Assembly (NCBI RefSeq): GCF_000371785.1
Contig: NZ_AQUI01000002.1
Coordinates: 2,955,276-3,019,275 of the forward strand
Length of the DNA: 64,000 nt
Reading direction: 5' to 3'
Origin: Actinopolyspora halophila DSM 43834
GTDB lineage: Bacteria; Actinomycetota; Actinomycetes; Mycobacteriales; Pseudonocardiaceae
Shown here: piece by piece, positions 51,651 through 60,641 of the stretch
Layout of the letters: each line of letters begins with the position of its first letter
Position numbering within the stretch: the stretch's first letter is position 1
Notes under the pieces: generated by a model
The model's database searches: none
What the model was told of the DNA's origin: nothing
The model's input: the letters and a program-made list of their open reading frames with translations, nothing else
Position numbers and translations under genes: made by a program

Positions 51651-51884
51651 TGTGTCTCCCGAGCTTTCCTCGATCATCGACGGCGATGTCACCCGGAACC
51701 ACCACAAGATCCCGCTCGAAACACGTCGAACGGCCCTCGCCCGAACATCGGTGGGCAAGTTCCGGAAGCCGCCACGAGAGTCGCAGCAGGACCCCGTCAC
51801 GACAAGATCCGAAAGAACGGAAAACAAAATCGCACCAAAGAAGCACCCTCGCGCAGTTGACAGAACGCGGACCGCGTCGAAGGG

Positions 51885-51913
51885 TTTCACACGAAGTCGA
51901 ACCTGGTTAAAAT
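51885..51913 (+). promoter_or_regulatory. Candidate promoter of the thioesterase gene (leaderless transcript)
   Basis: TTTCAC (51885-51890) and TAAAAT (51908-51913) are 17 bp apart. Transcription would start about 7 nt after the -10 element, at or just before the ATG at 51921. There is no ribosome-binding sequence in the remaining bases, which fits a leaderless mRNA. Confidence 0.5.
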
Positions 51914-51920
51914 ATCCATT

Positions 51921-52661
51921 ATGGACTCAAAGAGACCACTTTCGTTGTTCTGCTTTCCGCACGCGGGCGGGGACGCCACGAGCTACGGTCATCGGTGGCG
52001 AGGTGTCGACGACCGGATCAACATCGAACCGGTCCAGCTTCCGGGGCACGGAATTCGCCTCACAGAGGCTCCCTTCCGAAACTTGGACGAATTGGTTTCA
52101 CATTCCATCGAGCAGATGCACCACAGCATTTCCACCCCGGAGAACCGCATACTCTTCGGGCACAGCTTCGGGGCGCTCGCTGCCTTCGAGACGGCCCTGC
52201 GCTGCACTGATCGAGGCACTCGCCCGGCCGCGTTGATCGTCTCCGGGCGGAACGGCCCCGGCGTCGCCCACCGAGCCCCACGAACTCCGCACGGCAGTGC
52301 CATGCTGCACTCGCTCTCCGACGAGGAACTGGTCACCGCGCTGCGCGAGCTCGACGGCATCCCCGGGGAGCTGGAAAGGGACCCGGAGTTGCTCGCCCTG
52401 TTCCTGCCCGCGGTGCGCGCCGATCTCGGCATGGCCGAGAGCTACCAGCCAGTTCGGCACGTCCGCGTTCCCTGCCCGATCGCGGTACTGGCGGCCGAAA
52501 ACGACCCGATGATCGACGCAGAGGGCCTCGCACAGTGGTCCGAGGCCACTGATTCGCAACACGTCGCGCTGTCCGTTTCCGGCGGGCACATGACCGTGGG
52601 CGAACCAGCATTCGGTGGGCGGGTAACCGCTGCGATCGACGCACTGGGGCTGTTCGACTAA
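51921..52661 (+). CDS. Type II thioesterase (PltG-like)
   Basis: 246 residues, alpha/beta-hydrolase thioesterase of the polyketide/NRPS type II family: LFCFPHAGGDATSYGHRW, the nucleophile Ser82 in FGHSFGALAAFE, Asp195 in AENDPMIDAE and His223 in SGGHMTVGEP, so the triad is complete. No TE domain exists in the two PKS proteins. This enzyme could therefore release the tetraketide by Claisen-type cyclisation, as proposed for the corresponding step in pyoluteorin, or edit stalled carriers. It is divergent from the dehydrogenase-adenylation pair. Confidence 0.9.
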   Translation: MDSKRPLSLFCFPHAGGDATSYGHRWRGVDDRINIEPVQLPGHGIRLTEAPFRNLDELVSHSIEQMHHSISTPENRILFGHSFGALAAFETALRCTDRGTRPAALIVSGRNGPGVAHRAPRTPHGSAMLHSLSDEELVTALRELDGIPGELERDPELLALFLPAVRADLGMAESYQPVRHVRVPCPIAVLAAENDPMIDAEGLAQWSEATDSQHVALSVSGGHMTVGEPAFGGRVTAAIDALGLFD

Positions 52662-52740
52662 AATATTCGCCCACGAAGAAAACGTCCGCACCGAACACGA
52701 TCAGAACGCGAAGGAACAAGACTGGGGGAACACGAGAAAA

Positions 52741-53391
52741 ATGCCACCGCCCGCCCATCCAACCCCGGAAGACCAACCGGACAAGAAAACAGCGGAGAAG
52801 AACAAGAAGCAAAAGCGCGGCCGGAGACCCGGGTTCCCCGACACGAAAAACACGATCATGATTTCAGCGCGCTCGACGTTCGCCGAGCTCGGGTACGAAA
52901 AGACGTCAGTTCGGTCTATAGCGGATCTCTCCGGAGTGGACCCGTCCCTGGTCCTCTACTTCTTCGGTTCCAAGGAGAACCTCTTCCACGAAGCCGTCGT
53001 GCAGGCGCTCCAGTTCATGGTCCCGCCACATTCGGTGTTCGCCGACGGACCGCACCACATCGCCGAGCGACTGCTGCAGCACGTCATGTCACTGTGGGAG
53101 GCCCCGAGCAGCCGAGACACCCTGACAGCGATCCTGCGCTCCTCGATGTCCCACCACATGGCCGCCTGCGAGCTGAGCGCGTTCTTCGAGGGCCACTTGC
53201 TGCCACAGTTCCGGGACACCATCCAGATGCCGAACCCGGAACTGCGCAGTTGCCTGGTCAGCTCTCACCTCGCCGGACTGACCCTGATGCGCTACGTCGT
53301 GCCCGTCAAACCGCTGGCTTCTATGGAAGTACCGCAAATCATCTCGTCGGTGGCCCCCACCCTGCGCCACTACATCCTCGGTGAGCTGTGA
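52741..53391 (+). CDS. TetR-family regulator
   Basis: 216 residues. A very basic, polar N-terminus (DKKTAEKNKKQKRGRRPGFPDTKN) precedes the TetR HTH: MISARSTFAELGYEKTSVRSIADLSGVDPSLVLYFFGSKENLFHEAV. The C-terminal ligand domain is short and hydrophobic. It lies 79 bp after the thioesterase gene and convergent with the SCP2 gene; it may respond to the cluster product, similar in position to PltZ-type regulators. A clear operator for it was not found. Confidence 0.85.
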   Translation: MPPPAHPTPEDQPDKKTAEKNKKQKRGRRPGFPDTKNTIMISARSTFAELGYEKTSVRSIADLSGVDPSLVLYFFGSKENLFHEAVVQALQFMVPPHSVFADGPHHIAERLLQHVMSLWEAPSSRDTLTAILRSSMSHHMAACELSAFFEGHLLPQFRDTIQMPNPELRSCLVSSHLAGLTLMRYVVPVKPLASMEVPQIISSVAPTLRHYILGEL

Positions 53392-53397
53392 AGCGGC

Positions 53398-53427
53398 TGT
53401 CGCGTGGCCGTCCCGGACCACGCGACA
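53398..53427. terminator. Bidirectional hairpin between convergent genes
   Basis: TGTCGCGTGG and CCACGCGACA form a perfect 10-bp stem with a 10-nt loop. It sits between the stop of the TetR gene (plus) and the stop of the SCP2 gene (minus), so it can end both transcripts. Confidence 0.75.
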
Positions 53428-53435
53428 CCCACCAC

Positions 53436-53837
53436 TCAGTCCGGTACAGTGCTGATCTCCCGCATCTCGGCCACCAGCTGCTGATAGCCCGGCGACTGCA
53501 CCAACGGCATCATCGAAGTGAGCTTCGCCATGTCGCCGCTCGGCCGCAACCGCCCGGACATGAACGCCTCCGAAGCCGCGAGTTCACCCCGCAGCACGCG
53601 GACGTTGTCCGCGAAAGTGGCCGTGATCGTAAAATCCGGTTCGTCGCTGTCCCCGAGAACGGCGTTGTCGATGCGCCCGTCGTTGATCACGAAGTAGTAA
53701 TGGATGTTCGCCCGGTCCGGAACCTCGGTGATCACGTACTGCACCACCAGGTCCAGTCCGGGCTGCTCGGCGAGCTCGCGCCCACGTTTCTCGAACTCCG
53801 CGAAGAATTCCGCGGACAGGTACTCGATGTCGGACAT
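53436..53837 (-). CDS. SCP2 sterol-carrier-like domain protein
   Basis: 133 residues, one SCP2 domain: VQYVITEVPDRANIHYYFVINDGRIDNAV, DEPDFTITATFADNVRVLRGEL and FMSGRLRPSGDMAKLTSMMPLV. SCP2 domains bind hydrophobic molecules in a tunnel. It ends a three-gene operon behind a P450 (10-nt gap) and a halogenase, so it may hold or deliver a hydrophobic halogenated intermediate to the P450. Proteins of this size are also found next to P450s in other natural-product clusters; the role here is unproven. Confidence 0.82.
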   Translation of the reverse strand: MSDIEYLSAEFFAEFEKRGRELAEQPGLDLVVQYVITEVPDRANIHYYFVINDGRIDNAVLGDSDEPDFTITATFADNVRVLRGELAASEAFMSGRLRPSGDMAKLTSMMPLVQSPGYQQLVAEMREISTVPD

Positions 53838-53847
53838 CTCCGTCTCC

Positions 53848-55110
53848 CTATCGATTCGTCACCTTGACCTGGAGGTCTCGCATGCCGCGCATCGTCACCA
53901 GAGGCCGGTAACTCGGTTCCTTCGTGACTTCGACGCCGTCGAAGCGCTCCAGCATTTTGTGCAGGGTGATGTCCGCCTCCAACTTGGCCAGCGACCACCC
54001 GAGGCAGTAGTGCGGCCCCGCACCGAACGAGACGTGGCCCGCTCCGCGCCTACCGACGTCGAAGCGGTCCGGATCCGGGAAATGATCCGGGTCTCGGTTC
54101 GCCGAGGCCAGCATCGCTATCACCGTCTCGTCCTTGGGGATCCGCACACCGCCGATCACGGAGTCCTCCAGCGACGTCCGCATCAGCAGCTGGATCGGAG
54201 GATCGAACCGGAGGACCTCGTCGACGGCCGTTTCGACCAGGCTCGGGTCGGCGCGAAGCCTGCGCTCCTGGTCGGGGTGACGGTGCAGAGCCAGCACCAT
54301 GTTGCTGATCGTGTTGGTGGCTGTCTCGAACCCGGCCCCGACGATCGTATTGCAGATGACCAGCAGTTCCTGCGCGGTCAGCCGATCGCCGGACTCCTCC
54401 GCCTCGATCAGCGCACTGATCATGTCATCACGTGGCTCACTCCGCCTGCGCTCTATGAGTTCCTCGAAGTAGTTGTCGGTGAACTCCGCCCCCTCGTCGG
54501 CCTGCCGCAACTGCTCCGGCGTGATGGCGATGTCGAAAGTCTGCTGGAAGGCGCGCATCGGTTCCCGCAGTGCGGGGGCCTCCTCGGTGGGAACACCCAA
54601 CAGCGTGGTGATCACCGCCAATGGCAGCGGAAAAGCGAAGTCGTTCAGCAGGTCCCCGCCGCCGGCTTCGGCCAACGGGTCCAGCATCTCGTCCACCAGC
54701 CGGGAAATGGACTCACGCATCGCAGCCACACGACGCGGGGTGAACGCGTGCTTGACCAGATTGCGCAATCGCGTGTGCTCCGGGGGGTTCTTCCACAGCA
54801 TGCTCGCCGCCATCCGGCGCAGCGCAGCGTGATCATTCCAGTCCCCACCGAACTTGTTACCGATGAACAGCTGCGCGTCCCTTCCCATGCTCCGGTCCCG
54901 CAGCACGGTGTTGACGTCGTCGTAGCGGCTGACCATCCACATCCCCATCGCGCTGTGATGCACGGGGGCCAGCTCGCGCAGCCGGTGATACATCGGATAG
55001 GGATTCGTGCGTCCTTCCGGTGTGAACACGATCCGCCCCAGCTCCGCTTCCGCCGCGTTGCTTCGCGGTTCCGCTGCCGGATTCGGACCGGTTTCGGTAT
55101 CCGTGGTCAT
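53848..55110 (-). CDS. Cytochrome P450
   Basis: 420 residues from ATG (complement of 55108-55110) with GGGAGGA upstream; a longer frame lacks a site. Core motifs: I-helix GAGFETATN (258-266), K-helix E298-x-x-R301 in VDEVLRFDP, ASANRDPDHFPDPDRFDVGR and the heme loop FGAGPHYCLG with Cys369. It is of the bacterial CYP107/105-like class needing separate redox partners. It sits with a halogenase and the SCP2 protein, so it should oxidise the pyrrole-polyketide product (hydroxylation, ring closure or coupling); which one is not predictable. Confidence 0.9.
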   Translation of the reverse strand: MTTDTETGPNPAAEPRSNAAEAELGRIVFTPEGRTNPYPMYHRLRELAPVHHSAMGMWMVSRYDDVNTVLRDRSMGRDAQLFIGNKFGGDWNDHAALRRMAASMLWKNPPEHTRLRNLVKHAFTPRRVAAMRESISRLVDEMLDPLAEAGGGDLLNDFAFPLPLAVITTLLGVPTEEAPALREPMRAFQQTFDIAITPEQLRQADEGAEFTDNYFEELIERRRSEPRDDMISALIEAEESGDRLTAQELLVICNTIVGAGFETATNTISNMVLALHRHPDQERRLRADPSLVETAVDEVLRFDPPIQLLMRTSLEDSVIGGVRIPKDETVIAMLASANRDPDHFPDPDRFDVGRRGAGHVSFGAGPHYCLGWSLAKLEADITLHKMLERFDGVEVTKEPSYRPLVTMRGMRDLQVKVTNR

Positions 55111-55190
55111 CTTGTTCCTCCCAGTCGACAAAGATGGGTGATACGGGCGAAAAGACCACCGCATCGATTCGCGGAGTACACCGCGAGAAC

Positions 55191-56882
55191 TCAGAACAGC
55201 CGAGTCCCGCGCAACCTGGCCTTGACGACTTCCTTGGCAGTGCCGCCGACGAGATCGCGGACGTCGCGGGGTGCGTCGCCGGCCACCCAGCTCACGGTGC
55301 GCAACAGCTTACTGGGCGTGGGGTACAGGAAGGGCTGGTTTCGGTCGTTGAACCCGACTCCCGGCGGGATGTAATCGGCTTGCTCCAGTTCGGTGAACAG
55401 CCGGTCGGCGGCCTGTGCACCGGTGACCTCGCCGCGCTCGTAGGCCTCGACCCGATCGACCATGAGTCGGAACAGCTTGGCGTACTCCTCGTGATCGGGC
55501 CACCACAAACCAGTGTTGGGCGCGTTCTCCAGCTCCCGCAGCACCGAGTCGTCACCCGTCCTGCGGAATCGCGTCATCGCCTTCTGCAACCGGAAGGCGC
55601 CGAGCACCGACCCGAACGACCAGATACGAAACACCGCGTTCCACAGCTCGTAACAATCGAACGCGATGTAGGCGCAGTTGACCAACTCGTCGTTGTAGTC
55701 GAGCAATCCCTGTTCCAGCTTCTCCACGTAGGCGAACCGCTCCGCGGAGAAATCGTCGTCCTCGAGTGCGGACAACAACCGCCCGGCCAGCGCGTTGATC
55801 ACCTCGGCGGTATTGGACAGCCCGCGGGAGAACAGCGGATCGAGGAAACCGGCGGCGTGCGACATCAGACACCACCGGTCACCGACCGACCTGCTCGAAG
55901 AATACTGCAACCTTCCCGTGGAGACCCACGGCCGAACCGCACGCGCCCGATGGAATTCGCGTTCCACGGCGGGGAAGCGGGAGGCGAACTCGAAGAACTC
56001 CTCCTCGGGGGCCGTATCGCCCTGCTTGGGATACCTTCTCGGGTCCATCGTGACCCCGACGCTGACCAACGGGTTCTTGGAGTACGGATTGTTGTTGAAC
56101 GGGATGACCCAGAACCAGCCCCGATCGAACAGGTGGTGCATCGTTCCGTGACTCCACGGCACCGGCGGACGCTCGGACTTGGTGTGACGCAAGGCCTCAT
56201 CGGTGGACTTGACGTTGACCACGTGGGTGAACAACGAACGCGAGTGGTGCTTGAAACGGCACGGCTGCTCACGCAGCTCCAGCTTGTCGGCCAGCGGCGA
56301 ACGGAAACCACTGGCGTCGACCAGGTACCGGCCCTTGACCGACTGTCCCCCAGCGGTGATCACGGAAACGGAATCCTCGTCGAAGTCGACGTCGTCGACC
56401 CTGGTGGACAACATCGAGTCACAGCCGTACCGCACGGCGGCGTTGAACAGGTAGGAGTCCGTGTCCTGCCGGAACAAGTGGCTGGATTTGTTGAGCACCC
56501 CCGGGGTGTTGAACTGGTTGCTCTCCGCGGGGTCGGGTTCTTTACCCGTTTCGTGTCGCATGAACCCGAAGTGCTTCTTCCACCCGAAACTGGTGTTGAT
56601 GTCCTTGACGCACGAGTCGAACGAAGCCAGTGTGGCGATCTCCGGCACGTCGTAGCGCTCCGAGATCGTTCGCAGTGCGAGCAGCGTGTAGGGAATCATC
56701 GACTCGCCGATCGCGAACTTCGGATGGGTTCCCGCGTCCACGATGACAACTCGCGCACCGTTGCGCGCAAGAATCGCGCCGAGCACCGATCCGGCGAGCC
56801 CCGCCCCCAGAATGATGACGTCGTACTCGATCTGCTGCCGCAACGCAGGCCCCGCCGAGGGACCAATCGCTCCTTCTGCCAT
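55191..56882 (-). CDS. Second phenol-type FADH2-dependent halogenase
   Basis: 563 residues from ATG (complement of 56880-56882), GAGGAG 6 nt upstream; a start 75 nt further back has a poorer site. GAGLAG at 26-31, FAIGESMIP (GESM 59-62, Ile/Met variant of GEST), the candidate catalytic Lys102/103 in GWKKHFGFMRH, VDASGFRSP, WFWVIP at 256-261, and SVGDRWCLMSHAAGFLDPLFSRG. It resembles the halogenase at 31323-32984 more than the PltA-type enzyme, but the two are not near-identical copies. It heads the operon with the P450 and SCP2 genes, giving the cluster three intact halogenases. Confidence 0.88.
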   Translation of the reverse strand: MAEGAIGPSAGPALRQQIEYDVIILGAGLAGSVLGAILARNGARVVIVDAGTHPKFAIGESMIPYTLLALRTISERYDVPEIATLASFDSCVKDINTSFGWKKHFGFMRHETGKEPDPAESNQFNTPGVLNKSSHLFRQDTDSYLFNAAVRYGCDSMLSTRVDDVDFDEDSVSVITAGGQSVKGRYLVDASGFRSPLADKLELREQPCRFKHHSRSLFTHVVNVKSTDEALRHTKSERPPVPWSHGTMHHLFDRGWFWVIPFNNNPYSKNPLVSVGVTMDPRRYPKQGDTAPEEEFFEFASRFPAVEREFHRARAVRPWVSTGRLQYSSSRSVGDRWCLMSHAAGFLDPLFSRGLSNTAEVINALAGRLLSALEDDDFSAERFAYVEKLEQGLLDYNDELVNCAYIAFDCYELWNAVFRIWSFGSVLGAFRLQKAMTRFRRTGDDSVLRELENAPNTGLWWPDHEEYAKLFRLMVDRVEAYERGEVTGAQAADRLFTELEQADYIPPGVGFNDRNQPFLYPTPSKLLRTVSWVAGDAPRDVRDLVGGTAKEVVKARLRGTRLF

Positions 56883-57310
56883 GCCGAACTCCTCACGCCG
56901 CGCACGTCGTTCGTACCCGGCCGTCGCGGGGTTTCCTCGCCGCACGGGAGCGGACACCTGCGGTGTTCGAGGCCTTCCGCTGTGGTCGACGGGTGCTTGC
57001 GCCGCACGGCGACGCCCGGGGTCCCGTGCCGTTGCGACGGCGAATCATCGCCATTACCAACGACGCTCACCGTAGTGCGGAATCCTCACCGGCGTCTTCG
57101 CTCATCGGGCCGAATACCCGGGTGGCACTTTCGGACTACTGAGGTTTTCCGTCCGAATCGACGTCGGCTCGCTGGAGCGGAAGCTCCCACCGCCTCCTGA
57201 ACGAAAGCCCCGACCGAGGGCAGCCACCCGCGCAACGTCGGGGCCGTCACTCGACGCACCACGCCTTCGGCAACGACCGGCCGGCGGTCGTGCGGAATCC
57301 GCCGTGCACA
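56883..57310. other. Intergenic region, no gene seen
   Basis: About 430 bp upstream of the halogenase-P450-SCP2 operon and downstream of the exporter operon. No coding frame with domains was found; it should hold the halogenase promoter. Confidence 0.5.
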
Positions 57311-57360
57311 CGTCGAGTGCGGGTGGGGACCCCTCCGTTCAGGACCCCACCCGCACTCGA
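57311..57360 (-). terminator. Strong terminator hairpin of the exporter operon
   Basis: GTCGAGTGCGGGTGGGG and its exact reverse complement (57344-57360) make a 17-bp perfect stem with a 16-nt loop, 10 bp beyond the stop of the last permease gene. It is the strongest hairpin noticed in the window and separates the exporter operon from the halogenase-P450 operon downstream. Confidence 0.85.
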
Positions 57361-57370
57361 CGCACTGGAG

Positions 57371-58474
57371 TTACTTGCGGTCGGCCCCGAGACGCAGCTC
57401 TCCCCGATAGGCCCACCACAGCAGCAACAGACCGATCACAGCGGCCCCGAACAAGCCGGTGATCCTGCCCGCCCCCAGGCCGTCGAAGCCGTGCATGTAC
57501 GGGCCGAACCAGGTGAAGATCCGGGAGAACGGCCACCAGAAACTGAACGTCTGAGCCGATGCGGGCAGAAACGCGACCATGGTGAACCCTCCCGCCACGA
57601 AGAAAGTGGCGATGGCCCCCACGGTCAGCAGCGGCTGCGCGCTGCGGAAGACCTTCAACCAGTGGCCCAGCAGGATTCCCAGCCCACCGCAGGCGATCAG
57701 CACCGGAATCATCGCCAGGTACATCACCAGTATCCTGCCTAGCGGCACCTGCAATTGCGCTATCCAGTAGGACAGCCCCAGGGGCAGCAAGGACAGGACC
57801 ATGGACACGACCGTCGCCGTGACCACATTGGCCAGTCCGGAAACCGCAGGATGCAACGGCGTCAGCAGGATCTCCTTACGCGTTCCGCCCTCTCTTTCGA
57901 TGAGGAAGAGATTCGCCGCGATCAGGGTGGCCCCGAAGAACAGCGCGAGCAGCACGCTACTGCCACCGAGGTACGCCGAACGCGGGACGTCCTGCGGTTT
58001 GACCGACTGTATTTCCTCGGTGAGCACGGGCGAGGCGCCCGGTACCGGCGTGTGGTTGAGCACGACCTGCAGCCTGCCCCGGAAGTTCTTGGCCGCGTCG
58101 CTGTTGATGTTGAAGGTTTCCATTCGCAACCGGTGCGTGTCGGAGTAGTCCTCCGGGATGACCAACAACATGTGCAGCCTGCCCCGGTCCAATTTCCGCT
58201 TGGCGTCGGCATAGTCGGTCTCGACCACACGGTAGTAGGGCCCCAGGTCCGAACCGACGGTTCTGACCTGCTCTTCCAATTGCCGTGCCTGGTTGTCCTC
58301 CCCGCGGTTGACCAACGCGATCGGATAGGTGTCCCCGACGCCACCGAATATCATCGTGGACAGAATCAACATCGCCACGGGCAGCACGACCACCTGCGCG
58401 AGCAGGGATCGCTGCCGGGTCAACAACTTCACGTTACGCACATGGGTCGCCAGAACGGCGCGCGTGATCCGCAT
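57371..58474 (-). CDS. ABC-2 type permease, second subunit
   Basis: 367 residues, about six membrane segments: one near the N-terminus (LLAQVVVLPVAMLILSTMIFGG), a large extracytoplasmic part (DLGPYYRVVETDYADAKRKL...INSDAAKNFRGRLQVV) and five C-terminal segments (VLLALFFGATLIAANLFLIEREGGTRKEILLTPLHP...FVAGGFTMVAFLPASAQTFSFWWPFS). This is the YhhJ/YbhR-type drug-export permease. It ends the four-gene exporter operon and pairs with the permease at 58485-59612 in a heterodimer with the ATPase. It parallels PltK/PltN of the pyoluteorin exporter. Confidence 0.87.
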   Translation of the reverse strand: MRITRAVLATHVRNVKLLTRQRSLLAQVVVLPVAMLILSTMIFGGVGDTYPIALVNRGEDNQARQLEEQVRTVGSDLGPYYRVVETDYADAKRKLDRGRLHMLLVIPEDYSDTHRLRMETFNINSDAAKNFRGRLQVVLNHTPVPGASPVLTEEIQSVKPQDVPRSAYLGGSSVLLALFFGATLIAANLFLIEREGGTRKEILLTPLHPAVSGLANVVTATVVSMVLSLLPLGLSYWIAQLQVPLGRILVMYLAMIPVLIACGGLGILLGHWLKVFRSAQPLLTVGAIATFFVAGGFTMVAFLPASAQTFSFWWPFSRIFTWFGPYMHGFDGLGAGRITGLFGAAVIGLLLLWWAYRGELRLGADRK

Positions 58475-58484
58475 CGTTTTCCCC

Positions 58485-59612
58485 TCATTGCCCTTGCGCG
58501 AAGGTAAGTTTCCGACGCAGTACGGCCACGGCTCCCACCGTCAACGCCACGACGATGCCCACCATCCACAGCATGTAGTGGTCCACACCGTACACCGGAG
58601 AAATTCCTTCGGCGTTAAAGCGGATCTGGTCGGTGACCGGCCCCACCGGCCACCACCGGACGCCGTACCACAGCCATTCGACGAATCCGAAATGCGCGTA
58701 ACCCCGCATGTAGGATTCCAGCCCCACCAGGAGGAAGTGCACCAGCGAGACAACGGCCGCGATCGGCACCAGCGGCAGCGACCTGCGCAGCAGGACCCCC
58801 AGCAGCGCGCCGAGCGCCGCCCCGTAGAAGAACAGCATCACTATGGGCAGCCAGGTGCCCGGCCCCAGATTCCCGATCGGATACGGCAACGCAAACCGCA
58901 GTGTGAGCAGGACGAGTACCATCGTGACGAGGCTCTGCAGCAAGGTGGCCATCCACTTGCCGAACACCAGTGGCCAGAATCCCTTCGGGGAGAGTACGAC
59001 GTTCTTGGCCGTGCCCTCCTCCCATTCACGGGCGATGAGGTTTCCGGTGTTGACCATGCCCCCGTAGATCAGCGCGAACATGAGCAGACTCGCGCCCATG
59101 TACCCGGCGAATCCCATTTCCTCGTCCCAGTGCGGGGTTTCCCGGACATCGACTTGGTGCTGCGGATCGACTTCGCCTTGGAAGCTCATCATCGCGTTGG
59201 TCAGCCGCAGCCGGAGATTCTTGGATATGTCGGAATTGATGTTGTAGACGCCGAGCCCCACGGTCGCCTCACCGGCACGCACGTCCTGCTCGAAGGTCTC
59301 GGGGATCCGCACGATCCCCATCGCCTCACCGGAGTCGAACGCCCGCTCGGCGCGCTGCGGATCCGTGGTGACCACTCTCCAGGCCTTGCCGTCGGCGGAG
59401 GACTGCTGCTCCATGATCCGAACCAACCGTTCGGTCGCGGGCCCCTCCGACTCCTTGGTGATGTAGATCGGATTCGTGGTGGCCGCCTGCACGATGAACG
59501 AGTACAGCAAGGTGAAGAAAACCGGGAGCATGATCCCGATGATGAAAAAGCCCGGATTGCGAGCACTCTGCACGAGATCCTTGCGCACCAGGGCTGCTGT
59601 CGCTGCCAGCAT
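58485..59612 (-). CDS. ABC-2 type permease, first subunit
   Basis: 375 residues with the same layout as its partner: N-terminal segment (NPGFFIIGIMLPVFFTLLYSFIVQA), a periplasmic-side-like loop with DISKNLRLRLTNAMMSFQGEVDPQ, and five C-terminal segments with the conserved cytoplasmic REWEEGTAKNVVLSPKGFWPLVFGKW. The two permeases are distant paralogues and lie 10 nt apart. No membrane-fusion protein gene (PltI in Pseudomonas) is present, as expected for a Gram-positive envelope. The likely cargo is the halogenated product. Confidence 0.87.
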   Translation of the reverse strand: MLAATAALVRKDLVQSARNPGFFIIGIMLPVFFTLLYSFIVQAATTNPIYITKESEGPATERLVRIMEQQSSADGKAWRVVTTDPQRAERAFDSGEAMGIVRIPETFEQDVRAGEATVGLGVYNINSDISKNLRLRLTNAMMSFQGEVDPQHQVDVRETPHWDEEMGFAGYMGASLLMFALIYGGMVNTGNLIAREWEEGTAKNVVLSPKGFWPLVFGKWMATLLQSLVTMVLVLLTLRFALPYPIGNLGPGTWLPIVMLFFYGAALGALLGVLLRRSLPLVPIAAVVSLVHFLLVGLESYMRGYAHFGFVEWLWYGVRWWPVGPVTDQIRFNAEGISPVYGVDHYMLWMVGIVVALTVGAVAVLRRKLTFAQGQ

Positions 59613-59630
59613 GGCCGATCTCTCCTCGTC

Positions 59631-60641
59631 TCAGTCCCGAAGGGCACGGCCGGTGAACTGCAAAAAGACGTCCTGGAGGTTGGACTCCTTGACCTCGAAG
59701 CTGACCATCCGCTCACTCGACCTGGCGGAAGCGTGTTCGAGGTCCCGGATCAGTTGGATCGCCTCACGGGTTTCGGTCAGCTCCGCCGATACCGTTGCCC
59801 CGTTTCTGACGGGAGCCGTCGCACCGTCCAGCAGACCGGTCGCCTCGGCGGCCGCCTCGTCATCGGCGAAGTGCAGCAACAGACGCCGCCCACCCACCAT
59901 CGCCTTGAGCTCGGGCACCGTTCCGCTCACGACCCTGGCCCCGTGATCGAGAATGACGATGTGGTCGGAGAGCTGTTCGGCCTCTTCCATGTAGTTCGTC
60001 GTCAGCAGCACGCACATGCCCTGGGACGCCAACTCGCGCACCTGCTCCCAGAGCGCCGCGCGGGAGTGCACGTCGACACCGAGCGTGGGCTCGTCCAACA
60101 GCAGTGCTTTCGGTTCGGTCAGCAGCGCCCTGGCGAGTGCCAACCTGCGCTGCATCCCGCCGGAGTAGGTTCCCACCCGGTCCTTCTGCCGGTCGGTGAG
60201 CTGGACCAGTTCGAGCACCCGGTCGATGCGGGTCCCGAGGTCGTGGTGGTCCACCCCGTAGTAGTGACCGTGGAACGAGAGGTTCTCCCGTGCGTTGAGG
60301 CTGTTGTACAGAGCGGTCTCCTGAGGCACGACAGCCAGGTTGCGCAGCACTTCGCGCCGTTGGCGCACCGGATCGTTGCCGAAGATCCGCACCGTCCCCG
60401 ACGTGGGACGCAGCAGTCCGCAGATCAGATTCACGGTGGTCGTCTTGCCGGAACCGTTCGGCCCCAGCAGACAGACGACACTGCCCCTGGGAATCTCGAA
60501 GGACACGTCGTTGACCGCGACCAGCGGCTCATGCTTGCGGCGTTCGAAGCTCACCAAGGCTCGATCCAGCGAGATCGCCGTCTCGGAACCGTCCCGGACT
60601 GTTCGTGGGTCGCTGACCCGAGGCTCTACGGTCAAGGTCAC
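59631..60641 (-). CDS. ABC exporter ATP-binding protein
   Basis: 336 residues, DrrA/CcmA-like: Walker A GPNGSGKTT (60-68), Q-loop VVPQET, signature YSGGMQRRLALARAL (159-173), Walker B LLLDEPTLGVD and the switch-region His replaced by N (LLTTNYMEEAEQLSD). The C-terminal extension is about 90 residues, typical for drug-resistance ATPases. The GTG start overlaps the TetR stop by 4 nt. It powers the two ABC-2 permeases downstream and corresponds to PltJ. Confidence 0.9.
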   Translation of the reverse strand: MTLTVEPRVSDPRTVRDGSETAISLDRALVSFERRKHEPLVAVNDVSFEIPRGSVVCLLGPNGSGKTTTVNLICGLLRPTSGTVRIFGNDPVRQRREVLRNLAVVPQETALYNSLNARENLSFHGHYYGVDHHDLGTRIDRVLELVQLTDRQKDRVGTYSGGMQRRLALARALLTEPKALLLDEPTLGVDVHSRAALWEQVRELASQGMCVLLTTNYMEEAEQLSDHIVILDHGARVVSGTVPELKAMVGGRRLLLHFADDEAAAEATGLLDGATAPVRNGATVSAELTETREAIQLIRDLEHASARSSERMVSFEVKESNLQDVFLQFTGRALRD

